DNA of 64,000 nucleotides, taken from assembly GCF_010389155.1 (NCBI RefSeq), contig NC_057762.1:10341513-10405512 (forward strand), in the 5' to 3' direction. Of the stretch, positions 48,825 to 60,044 are shown piece by piece. The first letter of the stretch is position 1. The number at the start of each line of letters is the position of its first letter. Origin of the DNA: Erigeron canadensis (lineage: Eukaryota > Streptophyta > Magnoliopsida > Asterales > Asteraceae). The notes below the pieces were generated by a model. The model had not been told where the DNA came from. It saw nothing but the letters and a program-made list of their open reading frames with translations, and ran no database searches. The translations under genes were made by a program, and so were the position numbers.

Positions 48825-50354
48825 CAAATTACCAATTAAGTTGACTAGTTTCAAGCTATGTAGCACCGAAACGAGTACGGCAAAGGGATACGGGAACGAT
48901 ACGGGAACGGGGAACAACAAAACTGAAAAATCAAGGATACGGGTATGGCAATAAAAAAAATATACAAATATAAATTATATCAATTTTTTTATAGAGAAAT
49001 ACTTGAGACTTGAAAGATTATGTATAATTGTATATATATATAATTGTATAAAACATTACTCATTGAATGTTTAGTGTTTAATAATTGGTTTTGGAATAGA
49101 AAAAATTTAATGCTGATCAAATTATATATAATATAACTTGTTTGGGTTTGGGGGATAGAAAAAGTCTATTAAAACCTTGATATTAATTATAAACCGTATG
49201 AAAACTTCAAAGAAACGTTTCGGTATCTATAGAAAATTCAATGGAACATTTCATATGTGTTTCGTATGCGAAAACGTTTCCATGGAGTTTCAGAAACGGA
49301 TACGGCTACTTCTTTGGAGTTTCGGTGCATCATAGGTTTCAAGTTTCAACCCAATACACCCTTAGTGTAACAACCAATCACAAGCTATCAAGATGTTACA
49401 AAGAAACACAAAATTGTAAGGCTGCATACAAACAAAATAACGACTAGGTATTTGATTAAAATTTCGGTACTAATAAGTATATTTGGTACCAGTATTGTTA
49501 GTTCAGTGTGGTATTCATTTTTTGTTTTGGCTCGAATTTGATGTATTCGAACACACAGACTTATTACAAAATGATAATGATAGCCTCTACTCGTGTCCTA
49601 GTCCGGCGGAGGTCAGCATTAACAGGTTCAGTACAGTATTGTTAACGATACGAGTTAATGTTTTTATCTCTTTTCTTTTTTCCTCTGTATTATTAGTTAT
49701 GTATTTTCTTTCGTATTATAGGCTATTTGTACAAGACTCATGGTGTTTACCCAAAATTAACATCAGGGTGACATATTTATATAAACATTTACATAACAAT
49801 ATATGTATGTTCATTTACATATTTCTAATCAATATATAAAATTGGTAACATCATGCTTTTTTTTTGTATTGAATTCGGTTGCTAATTAAGGTGTTGACAT
49901 TGGGTAGCACGGAGTCGATTCCGTTAAATTTTTTGTATTATAATTTTTCTGGAAAAGGTTGTATTTATTATTAGTATTATGGGTCAATTAATATGAGATA
50001 CCGGTCAATTTAACTAACTTTAAAGTTTTGAAAGACTTTCTTATCAATATAACTTATAAAAAAATGTATTTATGTTAATAAATATAAAAAATAAAATAAA
50101 ATACGACCAAAAATGTCAAAAACACTAAATAGACAAAAATCCTTAATAAAGTACTAAAAATTGTAAATTCAAACATTATCGTTACTTTGCGGCGATACAA
50201 GACTAGTGAAAAAAATTTGTGCTACAGATCACATTCTGGTTTCACCATTGATATATAGAATATGATGGTATATAAGAAAAATATTAATATGGGTGGGGTT
50301 AAGGGTTTAGTTTCCATCATTTTATCGTTGGTTGGATCATGACTTGCGTTACAT
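48825..50354. other. Spacer, no gene seen
   Basis: AT-rich sequence right of the Gypsy element. Short open frames (such as 49483-49839) carry no domain. Locally repeated gatacgggaacg-type motifs occur near 48885-48915. Confidence 0.55.
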
Positions 50355-50384
50355 CTACCTCCTTTTCGTTTGTGGGTATGCTAC

Positions 50385-50587
50385 TGTCAAGAAATGTTTA
50401 TGATATGAATTATGTTTTTATTGATATTGATAACAATTGAGAAAGCCTCAATTTATACAGGAACAAAAAGCTTAATTATGGAAACTAAATCAATTTCGTT
50501 TCTTGATGGCCAAGTCAGTATCTTCTATATCCGGAAATGATGATTCTGTTCTGATCCGATATTATGATTTGATCTTATCTTCTAACA
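50385..50587 (-). repeat. 3' LTR of the 50-55 kb Copia element
   Basis: 203 bp, TGTCAAG...CTAACA as written on the plus strand. Confidence 0.95.
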
Positions 50588-52260
50588 CTCCCCCTCAAGT
50601 TGGGCATTGGGATTACCAAAGTTCAACTTGCTTAAACACTTACGAAAAATAATTGTTCCCACAACTTTAGTTAGGATATCTGCAAGTTGGTCTTCGGACT
50701 TAACAAATGGTAATTTGATAATCCCATTTTCAAGCTTCTCTTTGATGAAATGACGATCAACCTCTACATGTTTGGTTCTATCGTGTTGAACAGGATTCTC
50801 TGAGATCTGAATCGCAGCTTCATTATCACTCATTATCCGCATACTTCCTTTTGGAGCAAATCCTAGCTCAGTCACAAGTTTCTTCAGCCATAATGCTTCT
50901 GCTACACCTTTGGCTATACCTCGAAATTCAGCTTCTGCACTTGATAACGAGACAACTTTCTGCTTCTTACTCTTCCATGTAACAAGGTTACCTCCTACCA
51001 GCGAGAAGTATCCTGAGGTTGATCTTCTGTTCCCTTTATCTCCAGCCCAATCAGCATCAGTGTAAATTTGAATATTCAGATGACCACTTGCTTTGAACAA
51101 TACTCCATGACCAGGAGTTCCTTTGAGATATCTCACAATTCTTATAACTGCATCCATCTGTTCTTCTTGAGGTTGGTGCATGAATTGACTCACTACTCGA
51201 ACAGCATATGCTATATCTGGACGAGTATGAGCAAGGTAGATTAGCTTCCCCACCATCCCTGATATTTGTTCTTATCAGCAAACTTTCCATCGAGTTTCAT
51301 AAACAATTTTTGATTCATAACCATGGGTATATCTGCTGGTTTACAATCAATCATTCCAGTTTCAGCTAGAAGATCCAATATATATTTCTTTTGAAAAATA
51401 AAAATCCCCTGGTGTGATCTCATAACTTCAATTCCAAGGAAAGACTTCAGATTTCCTAAGTCTTTCATCTCAAATTCTGCAAATAATGCCCCTTTCAGTT
51501 TCTTGATTTCTTCTTCATCATTTCCAGTGATAATCATGTCATCAACATAAACTATTAGACGTGTTATCAGGTTCCCTTTATGATTGAGGAATAAGGTATG
51601 ATCTGAGTTACTCTGTTTGTACCCATATTTCTTCATTGCTAGAGTGAACCTTCCAAACCAAGCTCTAGGTGACTGTTTTAATCCATACAAAGACTTCTTC
51701 AACTTACAAACTTCTCCCTTTTTGAAATCATGAGAGAAACTTGGTGGAGCTTCCATATAAACTTCTTCTTTCAATTCTCCATGTAAAAAGGCATTCTTAA
51801 CGTCAAATTGGTGAAGAGGCCACCCTTGATTTGCTGCTATTGAAAATAGAACCCTTATTGTATCTATCTTTGCAACTGGAGAAAAAGTTTTAGAATAGTC
51901 AATTCCATATGTTTGAGTGTACCCTTTTGCAACCAACCTGGCTTTGTATCTTTCTATCGTACCGTCTGGTTTATACTTGATTGTATAGATCCACCTACAC
52001 CCTACTGGTTTCTTTCCTTGAGGTAGGACACATACATCTCATGTATCATTCTTCCTGAGAGCATTCATCTCAGTATTCATGGCATCTTTCCAGACTTTCA
52101 ATTTCAAAGCATCTTCTACTCTCGATGGAATTGATTCTGAATACAAAGCTGCAATGAAAGCTCTTGCTTCTCCAGAATGGCTCCCTCCTACAATGTTGGC
52201 CATAGGATACTTAGAGTTTCGAGGAATTCTTTCTGGAGAGTATCATTTTGCAGGTATCCT
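50582..52260 (-). pseudogene. Copia RT and RNase H, frameshifted
   Basis: Minus-strand frames. The region after integrase (SRVEDALKLKVWKDAMNTEM) is followed by RT ([44 protein letters not shown] catalytic motif near 51545) in one frame to about 51250. RNase H (LIYLAHTRPDIAYAV, YTDADWAG, SLSSAEAEFRGIAKGVAEAL, ADILTKV) continues in another. Breaks are a TGA at about 52250, a TGA at 52039-52041 in a conserved Trp position, and a one-base shift near 51250. The last codons run across the polypurine tract and end TAG inside the LTR. Confidence 0.9.
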
Positions 52261-55151
52261 CTAGTTGACCTGGGAGGGAGTACATACTTCTCTAGAATTG
52301 TAACTGTTTCTTCTACCCCTGCCTGTACTTCATTTTCTGTAGGACCTTGAGAATTATCTGAGATATCATCATTATTCACAGAATGACTAGGGGCAGACTC
52401 ACTTACCTCGGATATCAGGTTTGGGATTGTACGTTCGTCAACACTTTGAGGAGAGGATTGTTCTTCATCTACTGGATTAACTGGAGTATTTTGCTTCTCT
52501 TGAGGGTCAGTGACTAAAGTATATCTTAGCCAACTCAGTGTGTCACTCTGTTCCTCCCCCTGACCACTGTGTTGCAGGGAGTAAAAGTACTTGGTTTCAA
52601 GAAAATCACAATTCATCGTAGTGAACATACGACGAGTTTTTGGATTATAACACCTATATCCCTTTTGAATGACCCCATATCCCACAAAAATACATTTTTC
52701 AGCACAAGGGTCAAGTTTATCTCGATAAGTCTTTCGAATATGCACAAATACTGTACATCCAAAAACTTTGGGTGGAAGTGTAAGAGCCGGTGGTAGGTTA
52801 TGGTAGTTGGCAAGGGTTTTTAGAGGTGTTTTCATTTTTAGGATTTTTGTAGGAAGTCGGTTAATCAGGTAGGTGGCGGTTGCTATAGCTTCTGGCCAAA
52901 AACTTTTAGGGACAGCAGATTCAATAATTAATGCCCTAGTCATTTCTAGTAGGAGCCTGTTCTTTCTTTCAGCGACACCGTTTTGTTCAGGGGTATGAGG
53001 ACAGGTTGTTTGATGAATTATTCCTTTGGATTGAAAGAACGAAGTCATTTGAGAGTTCACATATTCCCCACCATTATCTGTTCTAAAAATTTTGATAGAT
53101 TTTTGAGATTGAGTTTGAATCATGGTATAGAAAATTGTAAATCTATCATAAACTTCAGCTTTATTTTTCAAAAAATAAATCCAAGTCATTCGAGTGCAAT
53201 CATCAACAAAAATCACATAATATTTGAAATTCTGACCCCCAACAACTGGAGCAGGACCCCACACATCTGAATGAACTAATGAAAAGGGATCTTGAACCCT
53301 AGTATTAGTAGGTTTAAAGGTTTGTCTATGACTTTTGGCTAAAATGCATGTCTCACAAGAAATTGGTTTATTTAAAGGAAAAAGGTTCGGAAACAAAGTA
53401 TGCAAATAACTAACTGAAGGATGTCCCAGTCTTCTATGCCATAACCCAGCTTGCCTTTCATTAGTTCCATGAGCTAGCATTACTTTTCCATTATCAGACA
53501 CTTCATCAACATAGTACAGTCCTCCTCTCTCAGTGCCACGCCCAATAACCCGTCCCGTCCTGATATCCTGTAAGAGACAAAAGTGTGGATGCATAAGAAC
53601 AGAACAGTTGAGCTCCTTTGTCACATGACTTATTGATAAGAGTTTATGTGACAAGGAGGGAACATAGAGACAATTGGTTAGATTAATATTTGCAGAAATT
53701 TTGACGGTTCCACCATTTTTAACATGCATTTTTTGCTTATTTGCAACTTCAATCTGGGTTCTTTTGGGTTTTGAAAAAACAGAAAAATCGGTTGGATCAT
53801 AGGTCATGGTATCGGTTGCACCACAGTCAAAGATCCATGACCCATTCGATTTCCTATTTAATTTATTGTAACTAGGCTTAACTATATGGGCTCCCCCTTG
53901 TTCCTCCGATGGACTCAAAGACTTCGGCCCATATATATATGGCCCATGTGGTTTACAAATAACCCTATTTTTATTATTACATATATATATGTATTTATAT
54001 GGTAAGTTAGGGTTATTGTATATCCCCTGTCTTCTGTTACCTTCCACCACCGAGAACTCCCCCTCCCTTTCATCACCTCCAGCCGCCGCTATGCCACCGA
54101 ACCCTGTCTCTGATCTTCGATTATCATTTTCCTTGGTGGTACTAGCTTTGGCGGTAGGAGTGGCGGTGCTAGATTTTGTGGGGTAATTTTTCTTGAAGCT
54201 TTTCTTGGCCGCCGTTTTGTGACCATCCGTCCACCAGTCGGGATATCCGATTATCTCGAAGCACTGATCTTTGGTGTGTCGGGACATGCCACATTCATCA
54301 TACGTTAAGTGTGATTTATCATCTTGAATCAGTTTCTTCTTTGTGTCTATGCGGCTATATCCTCTTGATGCAAAGCCTGATCCTTCACTCTCTTTCGCTA
54401 TTAGACCGGCGGCAATGCCTTGTGACTCTCCGGTGGTTGCTCCCAGAATATTCTGGTGAGCGGCCTCTTTTCTAACGGAAGCATAAGCGGCTTTAGCCGT
54501 CGACAATGGATCTATGCGAAGTATCTCTCTCTTGATAGATTCGAAATTTCGATCTAATGCATTTAGAAATTGGAATAATTTTTGATCGGATCTGATCCTT
54601 GCATATGCCTTGATATCTTCTGCACACTTCATGGGATTTGGATCAAACCGATCTATTTCCCCCCAGACACCTTGCAACGAGATCCAAAAATCTTCTAATG
54701 GTTTTCCCGATTGCTTGATTTCATTGGCTTTGACGTGAAGGTTGAAGGCTTGTAATTTGTCTTTGCCGCTACTATACGTGGTGACCAATGCGTCCCACAG
54801 TTCTTTGGAGGTGGAGAATTCAGTCAGATTTCCGGCGATATTTGGCTCGATATTCTGAATGAGCCATGAGAAAACGATAAGATCTTCCTGTTCCCATAGT
54901 TCATATTTTTCGGATGATGCTTTTTCTGGTGGTAATTCGGTTAGATGGTTTAAAAGATTTTTTGATTTTCCACCTATAGCGACTCGAATCATACGAGTCC
55001 ATAGTGGGTAATTTTGACTGTTGAGTTTGAGATTAATTTGCAGGTTATCGGATAATTTCGGATTTGTTGGCTGGTTATTATTGTTTTGTAGCAGATTTGC
55101 TAGTTGAAGTACTAATTCTGCGTTTGAGTTTGGGTTGTCGGCTTCGGCCAT
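52188..55151 (-). CDS. Copia Gag-protease-integrase polyprotein
   Basis: 987 codons, starting at ATG 55151. N-terminal Gag (SQNYPLWTRMIRVAIGGKSK, UBN2_3-like) spans about residues 30-240. The zinc knuckle has lost its first Cys (YDECGMSRHTKDQC). The protease motif is DCGATD, where DSGA is usual. A GAG-pre-integrase HHCC region (LWHRRLGHPS ... CETCILAKSH) comes next. The integrase core shows the acidic triad in HSDVWGP, FRTDNGGEY and PEQNGVAERK. The frame runs on past integrase and ends out of register at 52188 because of a one-base loss near 52268. The long frame is intact up to there, in keeping with recent insertion. Confidence 0.9.
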   Translation of the reverse strand: MAEADNPNSNAELVLQLANLLQNNNNQPTNPKLSDNLQINLKLNSQNYPLWTRMIRVAIGGKSKNLLNHLTELPPEKASSEKYELWEQEDLIVFSWLIQNIEPNIAGNLTEFSTSKELWDALVTTYSSGKDKLQAFNLHVKANEIKQSGKPLEDFWISLQGVWGEIDRFDPNPMKCAEDIKAYARIRSDQKLFQFLNALDRNFESIKREILRIDPLSTAKAAYASVRKEAAHQNILGATTGESQGIAAGLIAKESEGSGFASRGYSRIDTKKKLIQDDKSHLTYDECGMSRHTKDQCFEIIGYPDWWTDGHKTAAKKSFKKNYPTKSSTATPTAKASTTKENDNRRSETGFGGIAAAGGDEREGEFSVVEGNRRQGIYNNPNLPYKYIYICNNKNRVICKPHGPYIYGPKSLSPSEEQGGAHIVKPSYNKLNRKSNGSWIFDCGATDTMTYDPTDFSVFSKPKRTQIEVANKQKMHVKNGGTVKISANINLTNCLYVPSLSHKLLSISHVTKELNCSVLMHPHFCLLQDIRTGRVIGRGTERGGLYYVDEVSDNGKVMLAHGTNERQAGLWHRRLGHPSVSYLHTLFPNLFPLNKPISCETCILAKSHRQTFKPTNTRVQDPFSLVHSDVWGPAPVVGGQNFKYYVIFVDDCTRMTWIYFLKNKAEVYDRFTIFYTMIQTQSQKSIKIFRTDNGGEYVNSQMTSFFQSKGIIHQTTCPHTPEQNGVAERKNRLLLEMTRALIIESAVPKSFWPEAIATATYLINRLPTKILKMKTPLKTLANYHNLPPALTLPPKVFGCTVFVHIRKTYRDKLDPCAEKCIFVGYGVIQKGYRCYNPKTRRMFTTMNCDFLETKYFYSLQHSGQGEEQSDTLSWLRYTLVTDPQEKQNTPVNPVDEEQSSPQSVDERTIPNLISEVSESAPSHSVNNDDISDNSQGPTENEVQAGVEETVTILEKYVLPPRSTRGYLQNDTLQKEFLETLSILWPTL

Positions 55152-55210
55152 GGTAGCCCAGATTTGACCGGATGATTATAGTGTATATGATGAGCCAAAA
55201 ACGATTGATA

Positions 55211-55222
55211 GCTCTGATACCA
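55211..55222 (-). promoter_or_regulatory. Primer-binding site, initiator Met tRNA
   Basis: The minus strand reads TGGTATCAGAGC immediately inside the 5' LTR: the exact complement of the 3' end of plant initiator tRNA-Met. Confidence 0.95.
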
Positions 55223-55425
55223 TGTCAAGAAATGTTTATGATATGAATTATGTTTTTATTGATATTGATAACAATTGAGAAAGACTCAATTTATACAGGA
55301 ACAAAAAGCTTAATTATGGAAACTAAATCAATTCCGTTTCTTGATGGCCAAGTCAGTATCTTCTATATCCGGAAATGATGATTCTGTTCTGATCCGATAT
55401 TATGATTTGATCTTATCTTCTAACA
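55223..55425 (-). repeat. 5' LTR of the 50-55 kb Copia element
   Basis: 203 bp, differing from the 3' LTR at two positions. Confidence 0.95.
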
Positions 55426-55754
55426 GCTACAGCCTAATAATGCTGTTCTTTGCTCTTTGCATGTGTATAGGGCTTCGGTGTTTATCATACCTACGCGAAT
55501 TGTTAAGGAACTAGATAAGAAAATGAGGGGTTTCTTATGTTACCAAGGATGCAAAGTGGCAAGGCTAAAGTAGCATGAAATTAAAGATGTTTGTCTTCCT
55601 AAACATGAAGGTGGGTTGGGTATAAGGCGTATCAATGATATAAATAAAGCTTTGATGACACACCATGTTGGAACATAGTCACGAAAAGGGACTCATTATG
55701 GGTATCTTGGGTTTATGATTATAAGCTCAAGGGATGTAGTTATTAGAGGGTAGC

Positions 55755-55932
55755 CAATGGACTCGTCCCTGAGCTCATTTGACATCTTCGGACGAGTCCA
55801 CACCGTTGGGTGAGACTCGTCCCTGGTTCGTTTGGGTCGCTCGTCCGAGTGGCTCGTTCCTGCAGGGACGAATGTGTTTGGTTGTTTATTTTATTTTATT
55901 TTATTTAAATGCAACGGCTATAAATTCAAACA
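55755..55932. mobile_element. Hairpin-rich 178-bp insertion in a LINE
   Basis: Flanked by ggtagc on both sides (55749-55754 and 55933-55938); LINE coding sequence resumes after it. Inside, tggactcgtcc pairs with ggacgagtcca in inverted orientation, and tcgtccctg pairs with cagggacga further along. A TTTTA repeat run follows (about 55886-55905). GC content is higher than its surroundings. No clear terminal inverted repeats, so the class is unknown. Confidence 0.55.
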
Positions 55933-56655
55933 GGTAGCTGGGGTTAGAGAAAATTATTACAGCTAAGAACACTCTTGAGGTCACATATTTGGTCAAAAAT
56001 TGGGGATGGAAAGAACACTTCAGCCTGGTTTAATACATGGAGTAGTATTTGCCCACTTAGCAATCTAAGGTTGCTGATGTTGCTAATAATGGGACATGGG
56101 ATTGGGCAACAGGAGGTTAGATACTTTCCCTGGTCTCATAAATGTCCCTAATGTCATGACAATAACGAAAAACAATACTCTTCTAGGATGGCCTGGGATA
56201 TTATTCGCAGCCGGGAACAATAATTACCTTGGGTAAAAGCTGTTTGGGCTCCTAATTGACTCAAGTTAGAATTCTGCAAGTGAATCGGTCTTCCACAATG
56301 GCTGATTAGTTCCTTGTTTATCCATTAAGTTTTAGCATATAGATAGGCTTGAAAATCTGGCTAATTTTAATGGTTAATTTTGGTTAACATTTACGTGGCT
56401 TGTCACATAAATGAATTAGTGTAATACTCAATCACACTACTTGTACTAAACTATAATTATTGTTTTACAAGCCATCGGGGTACTTTAAAAAAAATATATA
56501 TATTAATATCATGTAAATAAAAGGTAGGATGGAACGAATTATTACAATGATTGTCGTCTTTATTCATTTTATACAATATGTTTTGTTTTCCAATACAAAC
56601 ATAAACAAGTCCAGATACAATCACAAATATAAACGTATAACCCGTCTATCAATAA

Positions 56656-56777
56656 TCTATACTATATTATAAAGCAGATTCCCCTGTCTGAAATTTTAAG
56701 TTTTAACATTTATATATCTATACTATATTATAAACCAGATTCTCATGTTTGAAATTTTAAGTTTCAACATTTACTTC
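56656..56777 (+). repeat. Duplicated Helitron-like 5' end
   Basis: Two tandem copies (56656-56716 and 56717-56777) beginning TCTATACTATATTATAAA. A TC start followed by this AT-rich text resembles the 5' terminus of plant Helitrons. The matching 3' end (hairpin plus CTAG or CTRR) was not located with confidence. Confidence 0.45.
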
Positions 56778-57678
56778 CCTAAAATGACCTTCTATCAATT
56801 TTATATTTACCAACACTTTTTCTCTCTATTCAAATCTCAACCAATCATCTTTTTTCTCTCTCTTCCATAAATCATTTATTACTCCAATTCATTCAAAACT
56901 TTTTATCTCACAAACCGTACATCGATAAATTATAAAAGTTATATGGGTGTTCTTCAAATTTCGTGTTCTTTCATTAGAGATGTCATTCGATATACTTTCG
57001 ACGAATTTTTAAATCCGAAGGCAGAACCCGTACGGTTAAGGCATTTGACTATCACTCTATAACCTATCACACTTTATGACCTATCACCCCACCATCTCAC
57101 CACCGCAACATGCGGGTACTTACTCTCGTACTAATCAACGAATGAATTGTATCCTTTATCGTTATTGATATAAAATAATTATTATATACAGCGCAATAAT
57201 GAACATAGCCACGAATTTTAGTAAATTAATCATTGGTAATTTGGTATACATTGGTTATGAATGGGGCAGAATAATAGATTCTTCATTTTAGCACTATACA
57301 TAACACATTGTCGGGTTTTGGTATTCTATGGAGAGTCCCTGGACATGGTGGCTAGAAAGCCTATAATCTTAATTTAATCGAGCAATAATTAGTCATTTTA
57401 GAAATTGAGTATGCAATTTAATTATACATTTAATTTATAATTTTACATTACGAGAAAAGTACCCGTACAATGCGATGATGGTGACGGAGAATACGGTCTG
57501 GTGGTGGTGGCGGTGTCTAGTGGTATAGGTTGATGTAATTGTGATAGTATAAATTTTTAGAAGATAAGGGCTTAAAGTGTTAATTGATAAAGTAAGCATT
57601 TATAGTTTAAAATAATTCATTAAGAGCAAATTTGATATTTTATAAAAACTCCCTCCATAGTGGGTGTTTATTAAAGGT

Positions 57679-57837
57679 AATTTAATAATTCCGTATGTAA
57701 CTATTGTGTAACTATTTTTAAAAATAAGGGGTGTGATAATATTTATAGAGGGGTATAGATTTATTAATTCCGTATATAATTATTGTGTGGCTATTTTTAA
57801 AAATGAGGATATGATAATTTTTATAAAAGAGTATAGA
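57679..57837. repeat. Imperfect tandem repeat, about 78-bp unit
   Basis: Two copies sharing ttaataattccgtat, attgtgt(a/g)(a/g)ctatttttaaaaat and a gtatagat end. Confidence 0.75.
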
Positions 57838-59321
57838 TAGAGTTGGAGACGCATTATAAAGTTTGGAGACATGGATAAAATTACTATATCCTTATTTCTG
57901 GTAATATGGTTGAAAGTTTATCACGGAACACCTTCTATAAAATTATCTATATCTCATTTTTCTCATCTCATCGTTTTTCATTTTTAGAGTATGTTTGGTA
58001 TAAAAGCTTTGGGTCTATAGTTAAGGGTTAGGGGTTGGAGCCTGAGATTGGGGTTAGGGCTGGGTTTTTTTTTCAACTCTCTTCCTATGAGTTTTTATAT
58101 TAAAGACCTTTTGAGACTTTTAAGAGTTTTTCAAAACTAAGGCTTTTGATTTTTTATGTATTACCAAATAGGACTATAATTTTTAAAAAGACTTATTTTT
58201 AAAAGCTAAGGGTTTTTAAGCCTTTAAAAGCCCTTAAAAACCCCTGTCAAACAGACCCTGGGTTATGGTTTCTTGTTGTTCGATGATGATGTAAGGAAAG
58301 TGATAATTTAAAAGGGTCTGAAGTGATAATACTTTTGTATGTGTCGGTGTCGGTATCGGTGTGGCCCAAGCCAACTCCACAGTGTGACAGCACATGCCCC
58401 CCATACCATATGACAAAAATCAATCATTCTTTTTTTCCCTAAACCTTACAAATTAATTCTTATTTCTTTCGAAAACAAAAGGAAATAAACACGTTACTGT
58501 TGTTAGCATTTGTTTCATGGTGTAGGTCGGTGAGAGAACGACCAAAACTGATTGTACTTTAAGTTTTAAATTCATACTTAAATTATTATTAATACTATGA
58601 CTCTCTAGTCTATCAAGATATATATAACCACGTTTAAACAAGTTTAATTATAGGTTTATGAGCTGTTGGAAAATTATACATATATATACATGATTAAGTA
58701 GCATATAATGACAATATTTTAGGTTGACGAGGGCTTTACAATGAATTATGACGAGTTCAAAATAAAATTAGCGTGAATAAGATATCAACTTTTATAGTTG
58801 ATAGTGTTCTTTTTGAAAAGATACGTTTTAAATTGCATTTTAACTAATTATATTATGAGACTGAACAGAGCAAGGCTCCTCTTAAGCGTTAAATTTCACT
58901 TTTTTTCCTCGGAACGCCCCGAACAGTGCCCCGAAAGGATATCTTATTGGTCAAAAACAATAGGAGGACATAAGAAAAGCGACGAGCAAAATTGGCGTTA
59001 AATTTGTGTGGCCCACATGGCGTTAAATGGAACGGTTTGTTCCTATTAACCTGATGAGTGTGATTCAGGATATATTACATTGTCTAATTGAACATTCATT
59101 ATTATTAAAAACATCTATCTACAAGAAAAAAACTCACAAACATGTCAATGTTGACCCATGAATAACGAGACAAACCTCAAATACATGTATTAGTAATGTT
59201 GACTTCATTTGTTCAAATTTGGTAGTTTGAGGGAAGTTTTTGTCTTTACTCAATCTAAAACCAGAATATCGTTTTAGACTTTAAATCGTGACCGGAACAT
59301 ATATATTAATTAAGCATATTA

Positions 59322-60029
59322 CGTTAGAGTGTAATTATTTTATTATAAATCGTATGTTCGGGAATAATTTAAGCCTACATGTCACACGAAATGACACGGT
59401 AACTCGATAATATTAATTGATATATTAAAGAAATATATTGATTAGTTTAATCACGAAATGATTAATTAAACATAATTAAAGGGTTACTTATATTTAATTG
59501 ATTAAAGAGGAGGATTAAAATGTGAAAATCGAAAAATGGACTTGGACCTAAAGCCCATGTAGGGGGACGGCACATTAGAGGCTCCTTTAAGCTTTTATGT
59601 TGCTTATTTTCCAAGATATGTTAACCCTAATTAAGCCCTATAAATAGAGGCTTAATTCTTGGTTTTTCATATACTTTTTCACATTAGCAAATTCTCTCCT
59701 TTTTCTTACTTTCTTTGAAGTGGCCAAAAATCCTTCTCTTTGAGGGGTTTCGACTTTGAAGTTTAAGATTCAAGCAAAAGGTTTGTTATGTTTGTGATCG
59801 AGTAGTAGCATACATTATTCGGGGTGTCTAGTGTGCGATCGTAGAGGTATTTTGCTTTAAACCCTAATCATTAATAATAATCTTATTATTGTTATTTTTA
59901 GTGGAGCTTGCATAAGGTACACAACTCAATTCTAGTCTTTGTTAATTAATTTGATTGCATATATGTTTCGATTTCTTCCGTTGCGCTCACTCGTGATTAT
60001 ATGGTTACTTATGTGTTCATATTCTAACA
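59322..60029 (+). repeat. 5' LTR of the right-end Copia element
   Basis: 708 bp ending ATTCTAACA. The start reads CGTTAGAG; by comparison with the related LTRs (TGTTGGAA) the first base has changed from T to C. The boundary is inferred from that alignment. Confidence 0.75.
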
Positions 60030-60030
60030 G

Positions 60031-60044
60031 TGGTATCACGAGCC
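60031..60044 (+). promoter_or_regulatory. Primer-binding site, initiator Met tRNA type
   Basis: TGGTATCACGAGCC, one base after the LTR end. It differs from the exact complement by an inserted C. Confidence 0.85.

Larger units (their letters stand above)
50385..55425 (-). mobile_element. Young Copia LTR retrotransposon (5.0 kb)
   Basis: A 5041-bp minus-strand element with 203-bp LTRs that differ at two positions by eye, and a perfect target duplication GCTAC (50380-50384 and 55426-55430). The primer-binding site TGGTATCAGAGC abuts the 5' LTR. The polypurine tract GAGGGGGAG abuts the 3' LTR. It encodes gag-protease-integrase-RT-RNase H in the normal Copia order. Despite the young LTRs, pol carries at least two frameshifts and two TGA codons, so this copy seems unable to move by itself. 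Confidence 0.95.
50355..56330 (+). mobile_element. LINE relic split by a Copia element and by a small insertion
   Basis: Plus-strand L1-type ORF2 remains. A few codons left of 50385 (LSFVGMLQ-like) continue after 55425 when one GCTAC is removed: VLCSLHVYRASVFII, IVKELDKKMRGFL, VCLPKHEGGLGIRRINDINKAL. After the 178-bp insertion it resumes (TLLRSHIWSKIGDGKNTSAW, MAWDIIRSREQ) and fades by about 56330. This is the end of RT and the start of the zinc-binding region. Stops and frameshifts are frequent. Neither a poly(A) tail nor a target duplication was found, so its ends are approximate. Confidence 0.75.
56331..59321. other. Spacer with decayed repeats, no gene seen
   Basis: Holds the 61-bp duplication (56656-56777), a 78-bp duplication (57679-57837) and AT-rich sequence. 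Open frames at 58234-59001 have no domain. Confidence 0.55.

Noticed and set aside
49483..49839. 118-codon open frame between the Gypsy and Copia elements
   Set aside because: Hydrophobic low-information translation of AT-rich DNA; no homology recognised.
57984..58259. Possible MITE with tgtttgg-type ends
   Set aside because: The terminal inverted match is only about half of 25 bases and no target duplication is seen.
58862..59055. Possible small element with repeated gcgttaaat
   Set aside because: Three copies of a 9-mer but no consistent inverted ends or duplication.
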